The notes under the pieces are model-generated. The model was not told the origin of the DNA. It did no database searches and worked only from the letters and a program-made list of their open reading frames with translations. A DNA stretch of 64,000 nt, taken from the NCBI GenBank assembly GCA_013396525.1, contig VWYX01000783.1, positions 140,266-204,265 on the forward strand, read 5' to 3'. How positions within the stretch are numbered: position 1 is the first letter of the stretch; each line of letters starts with the position of its first letter. A program made the position numbers and the translations under genes. The stretch is from Chaetorhynchus papuensis (lineage: Eukaryota > Chordata > Aves > Passeriformes > Rhipiduridae). Shown piece by piece: positions 26,843 to 44,294 of this stretch.

Positions 26843-29800
26843 ATGGCTGTGTCTCAATGTGGAGTTTTAACCCCAAGAAGGGCAGATCACATCTCAGTTT
26901 TCTGCAAGAGACCCATCAGAAATCACCAGTTTATGGCTTATGAAGTCCCTTCAGGAGGAATTTCTTGGGAACACACCAGGAGCTGTGTCTTCCAGCCATG
27001 CTCACACCTCCCAAAGTACTCTGGGCTTTCTGAGAGAACACAGAAGTGAGGTTCATGGGGAGTAGTCTATTGCAGACAATGATTTTCTGCTCTTGAGAAA
27101 AGCCAGAAGTCTAAACCCAAGGCTGAACTGTCAGAAGATAGTAGAGATTCTCACATTGTGGGGTTAAAAATTATTACCCTTTTTGGGAATGCCTTTGCTG
27201 CAATTAAGTCATTCCTGCTTTTGCCAACTTCTCTTAAAGTACAATTCTGAAGGTAAAGCTTCATTCTTAATTCTTAAATTCCTATCATTAATGTGTTTGG
27301 CCAGTTTTCTGATGTTGAAGAGGTTGTGAGGTGTTTGTAAGAAGTGCATGTGAACAGGCAGAGGATGAATTTCTTTTCCAGTTATTGCCTTTCATGAGCA
27401 GTAAAGGTGAGGAAAAGTCACAGGATAATCAGAGACAGGTTTCTTCAGCAGGAGTCTTTTCTACCATTGTGGTGGAGCAGAAGAACAGCACTTGAAGATA
27501 ATACTGAAAATGCCCCTCTATTTGGTGGGGATGGGGGATGGAGCAGAAGAAGAGGACAGGAAGAAAAAAGACTTTTTTAATACAACAGTCTTTAGCTTTC
27601 AAAGTCTTAATCTTTCAAATGGTCTGTGACCCATCTCTTACATATTCATTATGATTTCGGTGCTCTTTTCTACAACCACATGAGGTATATGAAGCTTTTG
27701 GATCCTCCTTCTCTGTACAAGTTTTTATTGCCAAAGACAGAGCTTGGCCTCATCTTGGTGTGTTATTTTTACAACCTCACAGCACAACTGTTTGCAGCAT
27801 GACAGTCTCAGGTTTCTGCTCTCCTTCTGCCTGATCTCCCACTCAGCATTTGGGTACAAGACAAGCAACATACAACTGTTGTATTGTGTGATCTGGCAAC
27901 CTCTTTACTCAGCCCCATCTTGAATTTACTGAGCTGAACAAACAGTTGTCTGTCAAGAGGTTTCTTCACAAAAAAACATTGGCTTTAGTGTACCAGCTTA
28001 CCATCCTGCTTCCAGCAGCAACATTCATAGAAAGAAAACTATTTTTCCTCAGTGACCTGGACATGGATTAACATACATTCATGACCAGGATGCTCCATCT
28101 CAGGATCAGTCAGAGCTCACCCAGGCCTCAGAGCCATTTGAACCCTTAACCGTGAGACTTGGTTACTTTTTTCGTCTGGTTTTGTCTGCTAAAATGAATA
28201 GATATTGAGGCTGGATTGTATCTCAACATAGCATAATGCTACTGCAGCATGTCTCTTAAGGAAACTCCCCAGTCAGACCATTCCCAGGACTCTCTGGCAG
28301 TGGCACTCCCAAGGTCAGAGACTTTCTGGGACTGAAGGCCCTTCCCTGGCTCCAGTGACTGTGAATTACATCCGTTCATCATTTAGATGCCATGAACATC
28401 ACCATGTTGTCTTTACACACTTCAGGTGTACTTACAGAAACCAGGGTGCCAGAGAACTTCCAGGGTTCTGTTCATTAGTTTCAGTTGTGAACAGCCATTG
28501 TTTGCTTCGCTCTGAACAAATGCAGCTGAAGAACAAATCACCTTGTAAAATAAAGGGGGCCAAGCTTGGGAGAACTCTTCAGCTGGTAGAAATAACAGAA
28601 CCATTTAAGTCAAATGATATAATGCTGGAGAGATTTTAGGCTAACCTACACAGCAAGGGGTAAGGCCTCAGCTGATGTCAGAGGGAGTATGACAACGTTC
28701 CTTTGGCATCTCTTCCTGTGTGAAGCCATGTTGGGTTCCAAGGCAATCATCAGCCAGATCAAACACTTTTTATATAATGCTCTTCAGTGCAAGATGTGGG
28801 TGGGTCTCGCAAAACATTTCTGTGGTTACGAGAGGGTTTTGGTAGTTGATACATGAAGAGGGCCAGCTCTGCACCATGGGCCTCATTTAAACAATAGAGG
28901 GCTCAGATACAGCGTGTGCTTTAAGTAATATTTCAGTGCAGGGGAATGTTATATCCTGAACAGAAGAGGTCCTTTAGCATGCATATGCCTATATTGTTAA
29001 CAGCATTATTTAGTCCTAGGGAGTACAGATGTGAGACCTCTCACTACTGCAACTTGAGGATGACCTTGGCCAAATGATACTCATTTGTAATGGCTGGACA
29101 AACGTCAAAATACTAGGAACCCAAGATCCATAATGTTTCATTTACAGATCATTTTGTGATGGTATTTCATTTCTAAGGGATATTTATTACTATCATATAA
29201 CCATTAGGAAGTATTTATATGCCAGTATTCTTTAGGTGTGTATTCAGAAGACTCTGCCTAATCAATTAATAATAACATGGCTTTTATTAGCAGGAGTGGG
29301 AAACTGCTGCCTCTTGCACATGTAGGGCAGTGCTTATGGCAGACAATTTGAGAACCAAGTACTCTACACCTTATTGCTACCGTGTGCATAACTATAAAAG
29401 TCTCTCTAGAAGCATTAGCTGCAGGAGGAAAGTTGTAGCCATACCTCTCAATTTGAAGCTGCAGATTGCCCTAATTCCCAGCTAATTACAGAGTTCAGAC
29501 TTGCCTAGTATTACAGCTGAGAAAATGGTTGGGCATGGAAGTGCCGGTATTTAGGAGCCCTTTCTGCACTGCTGGGCCATTCACCACCTTCCCATTCCAG
29601 CTACATCACCTTAAAGCCTCTCAGTCTCAGCTCTATCCACAGCTAAATCTCTGTAGCTGCAGACTGTACAAAGTTCAACCATCTGAGTTCACTTTAAAAA
29701 AAAGTATGTGTGTGCTAGGGGGAAATGATGTTTCCCTGTGCTAGAGAGGCATAGTTGCTTTCTAAGTAAGCTTATGTTAGCCAAAAGGCAGGAAATCGCA

Positions 29801-30154
29801 GCATGCCCAAACAATTTAGGTACCAGCCCTGACTCAACTCCCCGACTGAATCTCCCACACTTTTAAACTTGCTCAGCCTCAGCAACATCCACGTGCTTTC
29901 TTGCCATTACTCACTAGCCAACACACACCCTGTGGAGAGAGTCCCCTCATGCAGCAGCTCCTTTGGAGGCCTTCTGACAGCCAAGGAAGAGATTGAGTCT
30001 TTGTGGAGTCATTCCCACCATCCAGACTTTCCCCATACAAGTGATTGATGTTTACAAAACGACCATCCACGCACAAGTCCTTCTCTCCATTTCCGCAATC
30101 CTTCCTAAAAATACACATCACACTTTTGACCTTCCTGGAGGATGCAACTTTCTG

Positions 30155-30275
30155 TATCATAGAATCATAGAGTGTCCTGAGTTGGAAGGCACCCACGAGG
30201 ATTATCCAAATCCAACTGCTGGCCCAGCACAGGGCAGCCCCAAGCATCCCACCTGGTGCCTGAGCACGTTGTCTT
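30155..30275 (-). mobile_element. CR1 LINE 3' end fragment, antisense
   Basis: Reading the + strand, tatcatagaatcatagagtg is the reverse complement of the CR1 3' terminal octamer repeats. It is followed by the typical 'cctgagttggaaggcaccca', 'ccaactgctggcccagcaca' and 'gtgcctgagcacgttg' words. The element is oriented on the - strand with its 3' end to the left. Only about 120 bp is recognisable before the match is lost. Confidence 0.85.
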
Positions 30276-33200
30276 ATCATCTCCACCAGCCTTTTGTGGA
30301 GGTGCCTCTTTGCCCAGCAGAGAAGCTCCTTTTAAAAGCGTTCTCTAGCATTGCCTCTTCCTGGGTTTTGATCAATTTCACAGGCTTGCAGATGGGCTTT
30401 ACTATAATCCAAGTTCATTACAGTCTCTAAGAGTTACCGGGTAGCCTCGACTCATTGTCTCTAATGTCCTGTTAAAGAGGGTCTCTACTGGTAGATTATT
30501 TACTTGCTGATCCTCTGTCAGTCATGGAGAACCCTCCAGGACCTCATATATTTTTACTGTGCAATCGGCGGAGACAGATACGTAGGGCAACCATTTGTGG
30601 TTAAAAACAAACTAAAAAACCCTTGAGTGCCTGTGCTCAAATTCCTAAAGGTGTCCCAAGTGAAACTAGAAGGAAGGCAAGCTGCTTTAGGTCCTGTGCA
30701 AGCAGAGCTCGTACATAACTGGAGTGTGCTGCAAAGCATCGGCTGCTCCAAGATAACTAACAGTGTGCTCAGAGCTCTCAGCTCTTGGGAGAAGAAATGC
30801 AGTGAGCCTCAGTCTTTTCTACTGGTGTTTAATGGTTTTTATTTCCTATTTGCAGTGGCTTGAGACACAGTTACCACAGTTGCCCTGCTGCTCATTAAAT
30901 TACTGCAACTGAGTCATATATCTAGATTTGCTGATAGACAGCCATATGGTTTGAAATGAAGTTTTTAAGTGGTTGTAGGAACCAAGCAGAGTTTTCAAGG
31001 ATTTTTGGTTTTATGGTTGAAGCAAACAGCGGTCTCAGATACTTGGGTGGTTGGGGTTTTTTGCAAATTCCACCAGCCTACTAAATACCTTTGCAAGTCT
31101 GAGCAGCTCAGTCAGTTTAGAATATGGGATGGGGCCCTTGATCACTTAGGATTTTTCTTGTGAAGATCTCAAGATGCAGATCTGAGTTCTTTACATTTGA
31201 GGTGTATTTATATTCAAGCTTAGCCTGCATCCATCCTAAAAACTAGTTGAACAACAAAAAACCAAATCTGCACTTGAATCCTAGCTCTTCTTAGCATCTG
31301 AAGCTCTCTCTGTTTCCACCTAGACATCTCAGGTTGATTTTTTTTGTGTGCTTCTTTGGTTTTGTGTAGAAGGGGGGCCCAGGGTGTGTGTCTGAATGTG
31401 AGAGAGAGATTAAAAATAACATTGCCTATTGCAAATAATGAGGTGAAAGTAAAGATGAGTGTAAATTGTATCTCTGTAGAACTGTAAATATGAGCTATAA
31501 GGTGCTGTAATTGGAGGTAGCCCTGGGTTGAACAGTCAAGAATATGACAAAGCCTGACATTGACTGGCTTCTGCAGGAGCACCATCCCTCCAGCTGACCC
31601 CAAGGATTCTTGCACTAAAAAGCCATTTTCTATACATTTCTTGCATTGAAAGAGTTCTGGAATGAATTGCACATGTGTCAATGAACCATTTAAGTGAGGC
31701 CTTACTACCCTTTTATCTGAGAACCTCCCACAATATTAAAAGGCACAAACCAGAAGAGCAATATAATGTCCCTTGTCTTGAATCATAAATGAAGTCTAGA
31801 AAAGAAGCTTTTTCATAATGTGTGTGTGTGCGTGCACTGTAAGAATTGTGTTTTGTGGATTTGTCAGAGGGGATGACCGAAATTAAAGTAGTAGCCTTCA
31901 GTTTTCAGACCTCTCACTTAGTCCAGGGAATCTTGTGCCCAGATTTCATTTTTTAAATCAAAACCTAGAAAAATTTCAAATGGGGATGGACATTTTTCTG
32001 TGGAAAATGTTTTTCTGTGAAAAATGTTAATGAAAAGAAGGCTTTTCTAACCAAAAAGTCTGTCTCTTTTCTTTCACATTCCTTCACACAGCTTGTTGAT
32101 GTCATGGATGAGGTGATCAGCAGGGTAGGTTTCAGCTAGAATGGGAACCTGCAATTTTTGCCAGATGCCATGTCTTCAAAACAAACTGCTTTATTCTTTG
32201 TAGAACCGGCAGGGAGAGACTAAAGCAAGGGCACTGGCAAACTAAGCTCTGGTTTTAAGGACAGTACTGGTGTCAGAGATGGATCTTTGCAGTTTGAAAG
32301 TGGGAAAATAAGATCTCTATCCTTTTCAGGTGTGCTCATTAAAAAGTATTTTATATTCCCATGTCATCATCCCCATTGTAGCACGTGCTAGCCCCAGACA
32401 GATGGGAACAGAAAGACAGGCTGACAAGAATCCATTTTAGCACTTAGAAGCTGCATGTCTTTGGTTGCCAGCCCTTGAGCAACACTCACAAGCCATTTCT
32501 CAGAGGCTGGTATTGCTTTCAAAGTAAAATGCAACCCCCCAGCCACCTTAGAAATCTGGATAGCTGAGCTGTGAAAACCCCATTGTTTCTGACAGCAGCA
32601 GTACCCCCAGCTCTGTACAATTCACTTTCCATATTCCATATTCCCAGTTATTCTGTGCTGCACACACACATTGCAAACAGGAAGTAAGAGCAGCTCAGCT
32701 CTTGGCTTCCTCGGTCTCAAGAGACTGCCATGAAACTGAAAAACACTAAACTAAAACTTAAGTGTCTGTTAGACCTTTAATTAGCGGCCTAAGGAGTGTT
32801 TGCCAAGAGGAAATTTGAATTCAATTATCCAAATAGAAAGTATTTAACCTCTCAATAGCACTCAAGTAATTATAATACTTAGGTGTTGTTTCTTTTCAGG
32901 AACTTTAAAAAGGAAAACAAAAAAATCAAATTGAAAATGGGAGTAGGTGTCAGTTTTATATCACATGGAGTCTACAAAGGAAAGCTGTAATAGTGCCCAT
33001 GCTTTAGACTCACATGTTAGCACAGAAAGGGGCAGCCTCAAGCAGGGAGAGCAGGTTGCAGGATTCTTGATTTCTCCACTAAACCAGCCAGCAACAGCAT
33101 CAGGGCCAACAGCGTGAGCTTTGTGTGCTTCAGTCCAACCATAAACACCCAACTAAGACCAGCAGGTCACCTCACACAGCTTTTGATGTGACTGAGGTGC

Positions 33201-33425
33201 TCTGTCAGTGTCAGCAGAACTGGGATGCATCAGAAGAGGCTGTATATTCCAGTTCGTTTTACTAACGTTACTCGATACCAGCCAAGCCATTTTCATTTCA
33301 GGTCGCAGCAGCATTTCAGCCCTGATCCCAACTGTCCTTTCACTACACATCCACCCGAAAGTTTCCAGAATTAATTCCAAGGAAATAAAAGGAAAGTTAA
33401 TATTTTCTTGCTTCTCTCTTCACAG

Positions 33426-33568
33426 ACTGTAGGTTGCTTTGGGATTATGTTTATCAGCTGCTTTCTGACAGCCGGTACGAAAATTTCATCCGATGGGAAG
33501 ATAAGGAATCCAAAATATTTCGGATAGTGGATCCCAACGGGCTGGCCCGTCTGTGGGGAAACCACAAG
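33426..33568 (+). CDS. ETV6: ETV6 exon 6: first half of ETS domain
   Basis: This 143-bp exon is identical in length to human exon 6. It starts by completing the aspartate codon split with exon 5 and ends cleanly on a codon before the donor gtaagg. It encodes DCRLLWDYVYQLLSDSRYENF followed by IRWEDKESKIFRIVDPNGLARLWGNHK. These are ETS helix 1, the beta strands and the start of helix 2 in the winged helix-turn-helix fold. The tryptophans of the ETS core (LLWDYV, IRWED, RLWGNHK) and the arginine equivalent to human R369 (IFRI) are all present. As far as I can recall, the protein sequence matches human without substitution here, so constraint is very strong. Upstream, ttgcttctctcttcacag is a good acceptor. 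Confidence 0.97.
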
Positions 33569-39209
<5,641 letters not shown>

Positions 39210-39315
39210 GTTCATGAAGACCCCAGACGAGATCATGAGTGGCCGGACAGACCGCCTCGAGCACCTTGAATCCCAGGAACTGGATGAACAAATATACCAA
39301 GAAGATGAGTGCTGA
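39210..39315 (+). CDS. ETV6: ETV6 exon 8: C-terminal coding part and stop
   Basis: The coding part of the last exon is 106 bp, as in human, and ends at TGA (39313-39315). It encodes FMKTPDEIMSGRTDRLEHLE followed by SQELDEQIYQEDEC. The FMKTPDE segment finishes the ETS domain. The following IMSGRTDRLEHL segment is the C-terminal helix that in ETV6 packs on the ETS domain and dampens DNA binding. The end of the protein appears identical to mammalian ETV6. Downstream, the frame runs into the 3' UTR. Confidence 0.97.
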
Positions 39316-39623
39316 AGGAAACAGGTGCACCACCTCTGTGGGTCCAGGGGAGAAACATCTGCCCGACGGTCGGCACGGTTTGGGAGGGGAAGCAACAACA
39401 CAGAAGCAGTACTTGAGGTCGCCGCTTAGCTTGAAGACCACGCAGGACCTGAAGCACCTTAGCAAAACAAACTAACAGGCAGAAGTGGTGCTGGCAGGAA
39501 AGCAAAGGGGAGAAAGCCTGGACTTATGCACTACTTCACTGTTCCTACAAAGTCTCCCTTGAGTTTTTTCTTTCTTTTTGGTTTGTTTCAGTTTTGGGGG
39601 TTTTTTGTCTTTTTTTTTTCCCT

Positions 39624-39629
39624 AATAAA
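39624..39629 (+). terminator. ETV6: Candidate proximal poly(A) signal
   Basis: This AATAAA lies about 310 bases after the stop codon, behind a long U-rich run. If used, it would give a short 3' UTR isoform. Confidence 0.35.
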
Positions 39630-39693
39630 CATGCAGTTTGACTTTCCTTATCTCACATAGGACAAGACATCAGATTATGCTTCTTCTTTTTTG

Positions 39694-39714
39694 TTTTTTT
39701 TTTTTTTTTTTTTT
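39694..39714. repeat. Poly(T) run in the ETV6 3' UTR
   Basis: This is an uninterrupted run of 21 T about 380 bases after the stop codon, just downstream of the proximal AATAAA. In the transcript it would be a U-tract able to bind ELAV/TIA-type proteins, which is inference. Confidence 0.85.
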
Positions 39715-40146
39715 GAAGGCTTTCCTATGGAAATAGAGTGCTCTTATTTTCTGTGCAAGTCTCATGACACAACACCGCATAAACAATAGCAACACAGAAG
39801 GGATTTGCTCAAGGCTTCCAGTTTGCTTGGATCAATTTATATGTGCTGCCACTGGGAAATATGTTGAAGCTACCAAAAGAATTTCTCACACATACCTGTC
39901 AAATGAAGAGGAGACACCCTTCACATGTAGGCTGGGCTGTCATCCCAGCATAGCTTGGGCTCACAATGAGTACTCCGAGTGGCTGTTAACTGCTGGAATA
40001 TGGACCAAAACCAATCACCTAAGTGCTCCAGGGAGGAGAAAAATAAATGTGACAAACCTCTGCAAGAGACTATCAGTAAACATTTTCCCTCCTTCTAGCA
40101 AAGAAGTGATAGAATGAAGCAGGGGGAAGTGAGGGTGGGGACAAAT

Positions 40147-40212
40147 GCATATATATGTGTGTATATATATAAAAGTTCCATATGTGTATATATATATATA
40201 TAAATATATATG
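40147..40212. repeat. TA/TG dinucleotide microsatellite
   Basis: This is an alternating purine-pyrimidine (TA)n/(TG)n stretch with one interruption (AAAAGTTCCA) in the ETV6 3' UTR. It is followed by a C-run (gacccccc). Confidence 0.85.
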
Positions 40213-42338
40213 TGACCCCCCCAGTATATTTACAATGCAGAATTTCAGTTCAGAGTTTTCTATAAAAAGGGAAGACTGAAGCATCTGTAATTACAGAAGG
40301 AAGGGGTGTTTCTCATACCTGCTAGCAATTCTGGGGTGAAAGGTGAAGGACTGTTCCTTACATCACAGGGAGAAAGCAAAGGGACTCATCACATGCTTTG
40401 TATTACTCAGAAGCCTCTCCAGGATCATTTTGTGCTGCTGGAGAGGTAGATGATTCACCACTCTAAAAGCTGATGTTAGAGAACTAGAGACCAAATAGCT
40501 ATACTTATATCATGTAATTGATTTTGGCTTTGTTTTGGGATTTGTTTTTTTTTTTTTATGCCTCCCACTGCCCTCCCCCATCCTACAGCTCTGCCATCAA
40601 GGAAGCTTGTCCCAGCTTGACTGGTTTTAACATGATTTAAAAGACAAGAGAAAAACAAACCCGACAGCCGTGTTGCTTTCTTGGTTTGGGGTTTTGTTCT
40701 GGTTGCAAGGTGCCTCCATTTGGTTTGCTGCACTGAGGGTGCTTGGCATGAGGCAAAGAGCTATGCCTGGTTTGGTCACAGAAGCCTCAGCACTCCTTGA
40801 TGCCCAAACAAGAGAACCTGCTGGCCTGTTTCATTTCACAGCTTGAACCACCAGGACAGGAATGCCTGTGGTGTCCAGGTGTCCAGTGATCCATCAGCAG
40901 TGGTCCTTTGAATGGAAGGAAGATCTAGCAGCAGAAATGGTGCTTGCAGAGGGAGAAGGTGTATAGGGAAACTGCAGGAATCACATGGTGCCTGAAAGAA
41001 AGCACGTCCACACCAGTGCATTAAAAGCAGAAAGCCTCTTTAATGGAAACATAAAAGAAACTAGATCTGGAAAAAAATCAAAAGGCTAATCTAATCCATT
41101 TCAACCAAAAAAACAAGGTACATTCCCATGATAGAGCTTTTATCAGCTATTAAACCAACACAACATTTGATCTTTCCACATATTTAACAAGGGGGTTAAT
41201 CTATCCAGGAAAAAATGGCACTCGGCAATGAACAGTGTCCCCATGTTTAAACAGAGATAGACCAATCTCACCAAAGACTTAATACTGAGTCACAGGTCAT
41301 AGAAGGAACAGCTTTGTTAAGGGTGTAGATAAGCATCGTACAAGGAGAGATTTTTCTGAGCCAGTATCTGATGAGGAATGACAGGGTGTACATTTCTCTC
41401 TGAGCTTTTCCCAGCCACGTTTTTTCTATAAAATCGTAGTCAGTAAGTTACAAGTCCCAGCACACCACGTACTTGATCTTTTCTGTCTCAGAATAATGGA
41501 CAGGGAATGTTTTTCAGCAATGTGTCACCTGTCTCTGTCGTGACTCTGAAGTCCTTGGCGCTCATGAGGCGTGAGATTGAGAGACACTGCAGGACTTCAG
41601 TAGTCACAGATCTGAAACCTAAGGTCCCTTGAGACCAAGGTCCCAAGGAGTTACTCTGTCAACCTGCTCAAGGGCACCCAAGCTGCAGCCAGGTCTCAGG
41701 AACTGGAGTGAAGTGGTGAATTTGACAGATGGAGTGTGATCAGAAGTACCAATGTAAAGAAAGGCTCTAGCTGTATCCTTGGGAGTACAGTGGTAGAAAG
41801 AAACTAATTTTTTCAGAGAATGATTCATCCTCTTTACTGCTGTGGTCTAAGACAACTGCATAACTGCATTGTTTTCTTTCACCTGCTGTTGCAAGATGGT
41901 GAGGGACAAAAAAAAAACAATAGGGGCTTTCTGTATTAAGTCCTCTGGTGAGTCACAGCTTTTTGTCATGGCCAAGGTGTACACTGCAAAATACAGAGAA
42001 CCAGATACAATCCACCATTTCCTCACCATTATCTACCAGACAAAGTCCATCCTCAGCACTGGGCAAGACAGGAAAATCGCATTGTCCTGTAGGGAAGCTT
42101 TATAGAGAAAATGCTCACCTTTACAAAAAAATGCAATCACTTCTACTTGCAGAAATCTAAGTCAAAGGGGAATAAAAATGTTTGTGGCTGTTGGAAACTC
42201 TTCCCAGTTCACACATAAAGGACATCTTCAGACAACTTCATCACAACCACAGAGAAAGAGTTCTCTCAAGGCTGATGCTAGTTGGAATGAAAATAGCCTT
42301 TGACCTTGGAACAGGCCAGTCCCACAGAGACCCTTCCT

Positions 42339-42370
42339 GTCTCCTGCCAGGTCTCCTGCCAGGTCTCCTG
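42339..42370. repeat. 12-bp tandem repeat, about 2.7 copies
   Basis: The unit GTCTCCTGCCAG is repeated perfectly at 42339-42350 and 42351-42362, with a partial third copy (GTCTCCTG) to 42370. It lies within the ETV6 3' UTR. Confidence 0.9.
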
Positions 42371-43378
42371 GTGCCAAAGGGAATGGTGGGGGTGACACTG
42401 GAGCTGCCAGAACTGCAGGGGCTTGGGACCTATTGTGGGAGCTGCAGGATTTGAACTGCTCTTGGGGTCTTGAAGTGAGTTTATCAGGTATGACTAAAAA
42501 TAAAAAAGTAGTGGCAGGCTAGAGCAGCTGCAGTAGGGAGATTCCCATCAACCTCACATCCACGTGGCAGATCCATGGGAGTGCAAAGACAGCTTTAACA
42601 TCCTGAGCTATAGGAATGTGTTGCTGCCTGCCAGGGCTAGCAAAGGTAACACTCTTCCTCCAACACTGACACCTGCCTTCCCCCTTCTGATTTCCCAGTG
42701 TAGAATTTGCCAGCAGCAAAACAGCCAAACTTTCTGCCTTTGCCACCAAAGCAAGTGGGGAAAGGGAGAAAGCATTTCATCCTTGGAGACGCACAAAAGT
42801 CACCTGGACACGGTCCTGGCCAACTGGGCCTGGCTGGCCCTGCCTGACCAGAGGGGGTTTGACCAGATGACCTCCAGAGAACCTTGCCAACCTCAGCACC
42901 CAGCAAAGCTGCTGAGTGGTTAAGTGGTTAAGCAAAGGTTAAGTGGGACCTTCATTGTCGTCAGCTTGCTACAAGCCTCAGCAAGCCAGAGGCCAGTCAG
43001 GTAGGACATGCTGCAGTTCCACAGCAGAATATTTTCTTGATTGAAGTCTGAAACTTGTTGACTGCCTCTCCATCCAGACAACACTACTGGGGCCCTTCCT
43101 GTGAACACTAAGTAGCTGCCATCCTCCCCAGATTTCAAACTCCACATATGCATTCTCCAGATTTCTTTGTCAGACTGCGACTGTATGCGAATCCAGAGTT
43201 TGAGGTCTTCTTTTTTTTTAAATAAAATTCTAGTGTTTTTATTGATGATGGCTTTTGTTTTTTTAAGGTGTGGGGCTAAGGGACTGAATCAAATGAATGT
43301 AACAAAACAAAAACAAGCCTATTCTCAGGGCCAGTGAGTTGCAAATAATTTTTAAAATGCTTGTAATTACATCATCTC

Positions 43379-43384
43379 AATAAA
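43379..43384 (+). terminator. ETV6: Candidate distal poly(A) signal of ETV6
   Basis: This AATAAA is followed about 30 bases later by a GT-rich patch (TTTGTTGGTG near 43416-43425). It lies in an AT-rich stretch that ends about 4.1 kb after the stop codon, close to the known length of mammalian ETV6 3' UTRs. Another AATAAA at 43221 is the main alternative. Confidence 0.5.
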
Positions 43385-44012
43385 AAAAATTTAATATAAA
43401 AGCAGGAATGCCAAATTTGTTGGTGCAATCATTGCTACTAGGTTATTTCTTTTTAAGAGCCACGGTACCCAAGAGTCTGTAGCACATAGCAGCTGTTTTC
43501 AATCAGGAAATGAAACCTGCAGGCTCCCCCTGCCCAAGCATGTATGAGCAGTGTCTTGATCTTCCCTTGGAAGTGTTGTTCGGAAAAGTTAAGGCTGTCC
43601 CTTGAAATATTTACTTTGTTGCCTGTCCTGAGAGATGAGCCAAGTACTCCTCTAAAGACTGGATGCGTGTACCTGGTTCTCCTTCCTTCTCTTGGAGAGG
43701 ACATTAAGGAAAAAAGAAAAACCAAAAATGAGTTGTTGTGATGACTGATGCATCTTTCTTAGCCTGCTAAACAGGCCAAGTCAAAGAGTGTGAGGGCAAG
43801 AGGTTTTGAAGAGTATTCATCTTTGCAAACCAGTCTAGAAACCCAGCCCCTCTCTTCCAGCGTAGCAGGACTGTTTTTCAAGTGGTCATCCCTAACCAGG
43901 AGGCGAGAGGAGAACAAGATGAGGTGGCACAAACTGCTCCCCGCTGTCCCTGTCTCCTGCACGGTGCGGTTCCTGGCACTTTGACAGCGTGAGGCCTCTG
44001 GAGGGTTTCTTA

Positions 44013-44250
44013 ACATCCCTGCTCTAGATGTGACACCAAAAGCCACACCAAACAAACACATCCCTGCTCCAGAGGTGCCACCAAAAGCCACACCAAACAC
44101 ATCCCTGCTCCAGTGAGGTGCCACCAAATGTCACAGCAAATAAACAAACACATCCCTGCTCAAGAGAGGTGCCACCAACACCACAGCAAACAAACACATC
44201 CCTGCTCCAGTGAGGTGCCACCAAATGCCACAGCAAACAAACACATCCTG
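44013..44250. repeat. Minisatellite, about five units of 41-51 bp
   Basis: Units begin with ACATCCCTGCTC at about 44013, 44058, 44099, 44150 and 44196, with a partial sixth at 44243. Each runs through GAGGTGCCACCAAA and CCACAGCAAACAAAC. Length varies through small indels in the CAAA-rich part. On the - strand the array stays open and yields a repetitive Trp/Cys-rich frame that has no support as a gene. Confidence 0.93.
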
Positions 44251-44294
44251 TCGCAGCACACAGCCCACAGCTCGTGCTCTCTGGTGGGAGCAAT

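Larger units (their letters stand above)
19600..33425 (+). other. ETV6: ETV6 intron 5 (largest intron in the window)
   Basis: This 13,826-bp intron has donor gtaagg and acceptor tctctcttcacag. In human, the orthologous intron is where t(12;21) ETV6-RUNX1 breakpoints cluster. Here it carries an ancient SINE-like remnant (about 19785-19885), a palindrome with flanking direct repeats (24453-24498), a CR1 reverse-transcriptase fragment (about 24775-25420), a (GGGAA)n array with an assembly gap (26691-26842) and a short CR1 3' end in antisense (about 30155-30275). The remainder is non-coding with chance frames only. Several AT-rich islands at 22260-22640, 29150-29300 and 32755-32900 look like possible conserved elements. 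Confidence 0.9.
39316..43400 (+). other. ETV6: Probable ETV6 3' UTR
   Basis: About 4.1 kb without coding potential follows the stop codon. The length fits the long 3' UTR (about 4 kb) known for mammalian ETV6. It contains U-rich tracts (39550-39620; a 21-T run at 39694-39714), a TA/TG microsatellite (40147-40212), a 12-bp tandem repeat (42339-42370) and AATAAA hexamers at 39624, 40042, 42171, 42499, 43221 and 43379. The 3' limit is inferred from the last hexamer and a following GT-rich patch. No transcript evidence is available. Confidence 0.6.

Noticed and set aside
26642..27049. Gly-Arg-Glu-Gly-Lys repeat frames over the GGGAA array
   Set aside because: They are produced by the pentanucleotide repeat and by the Ns of the assembly gap; a repeat with no coding evidence.
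44024..44293. 89-aa repetitive Trp/Cys-rich - strand frame
   Set aside because: It is a translation of the minisatellite at 44013-44250; unit lengths are not multiples of three throughout, so the repeat frame drifts.
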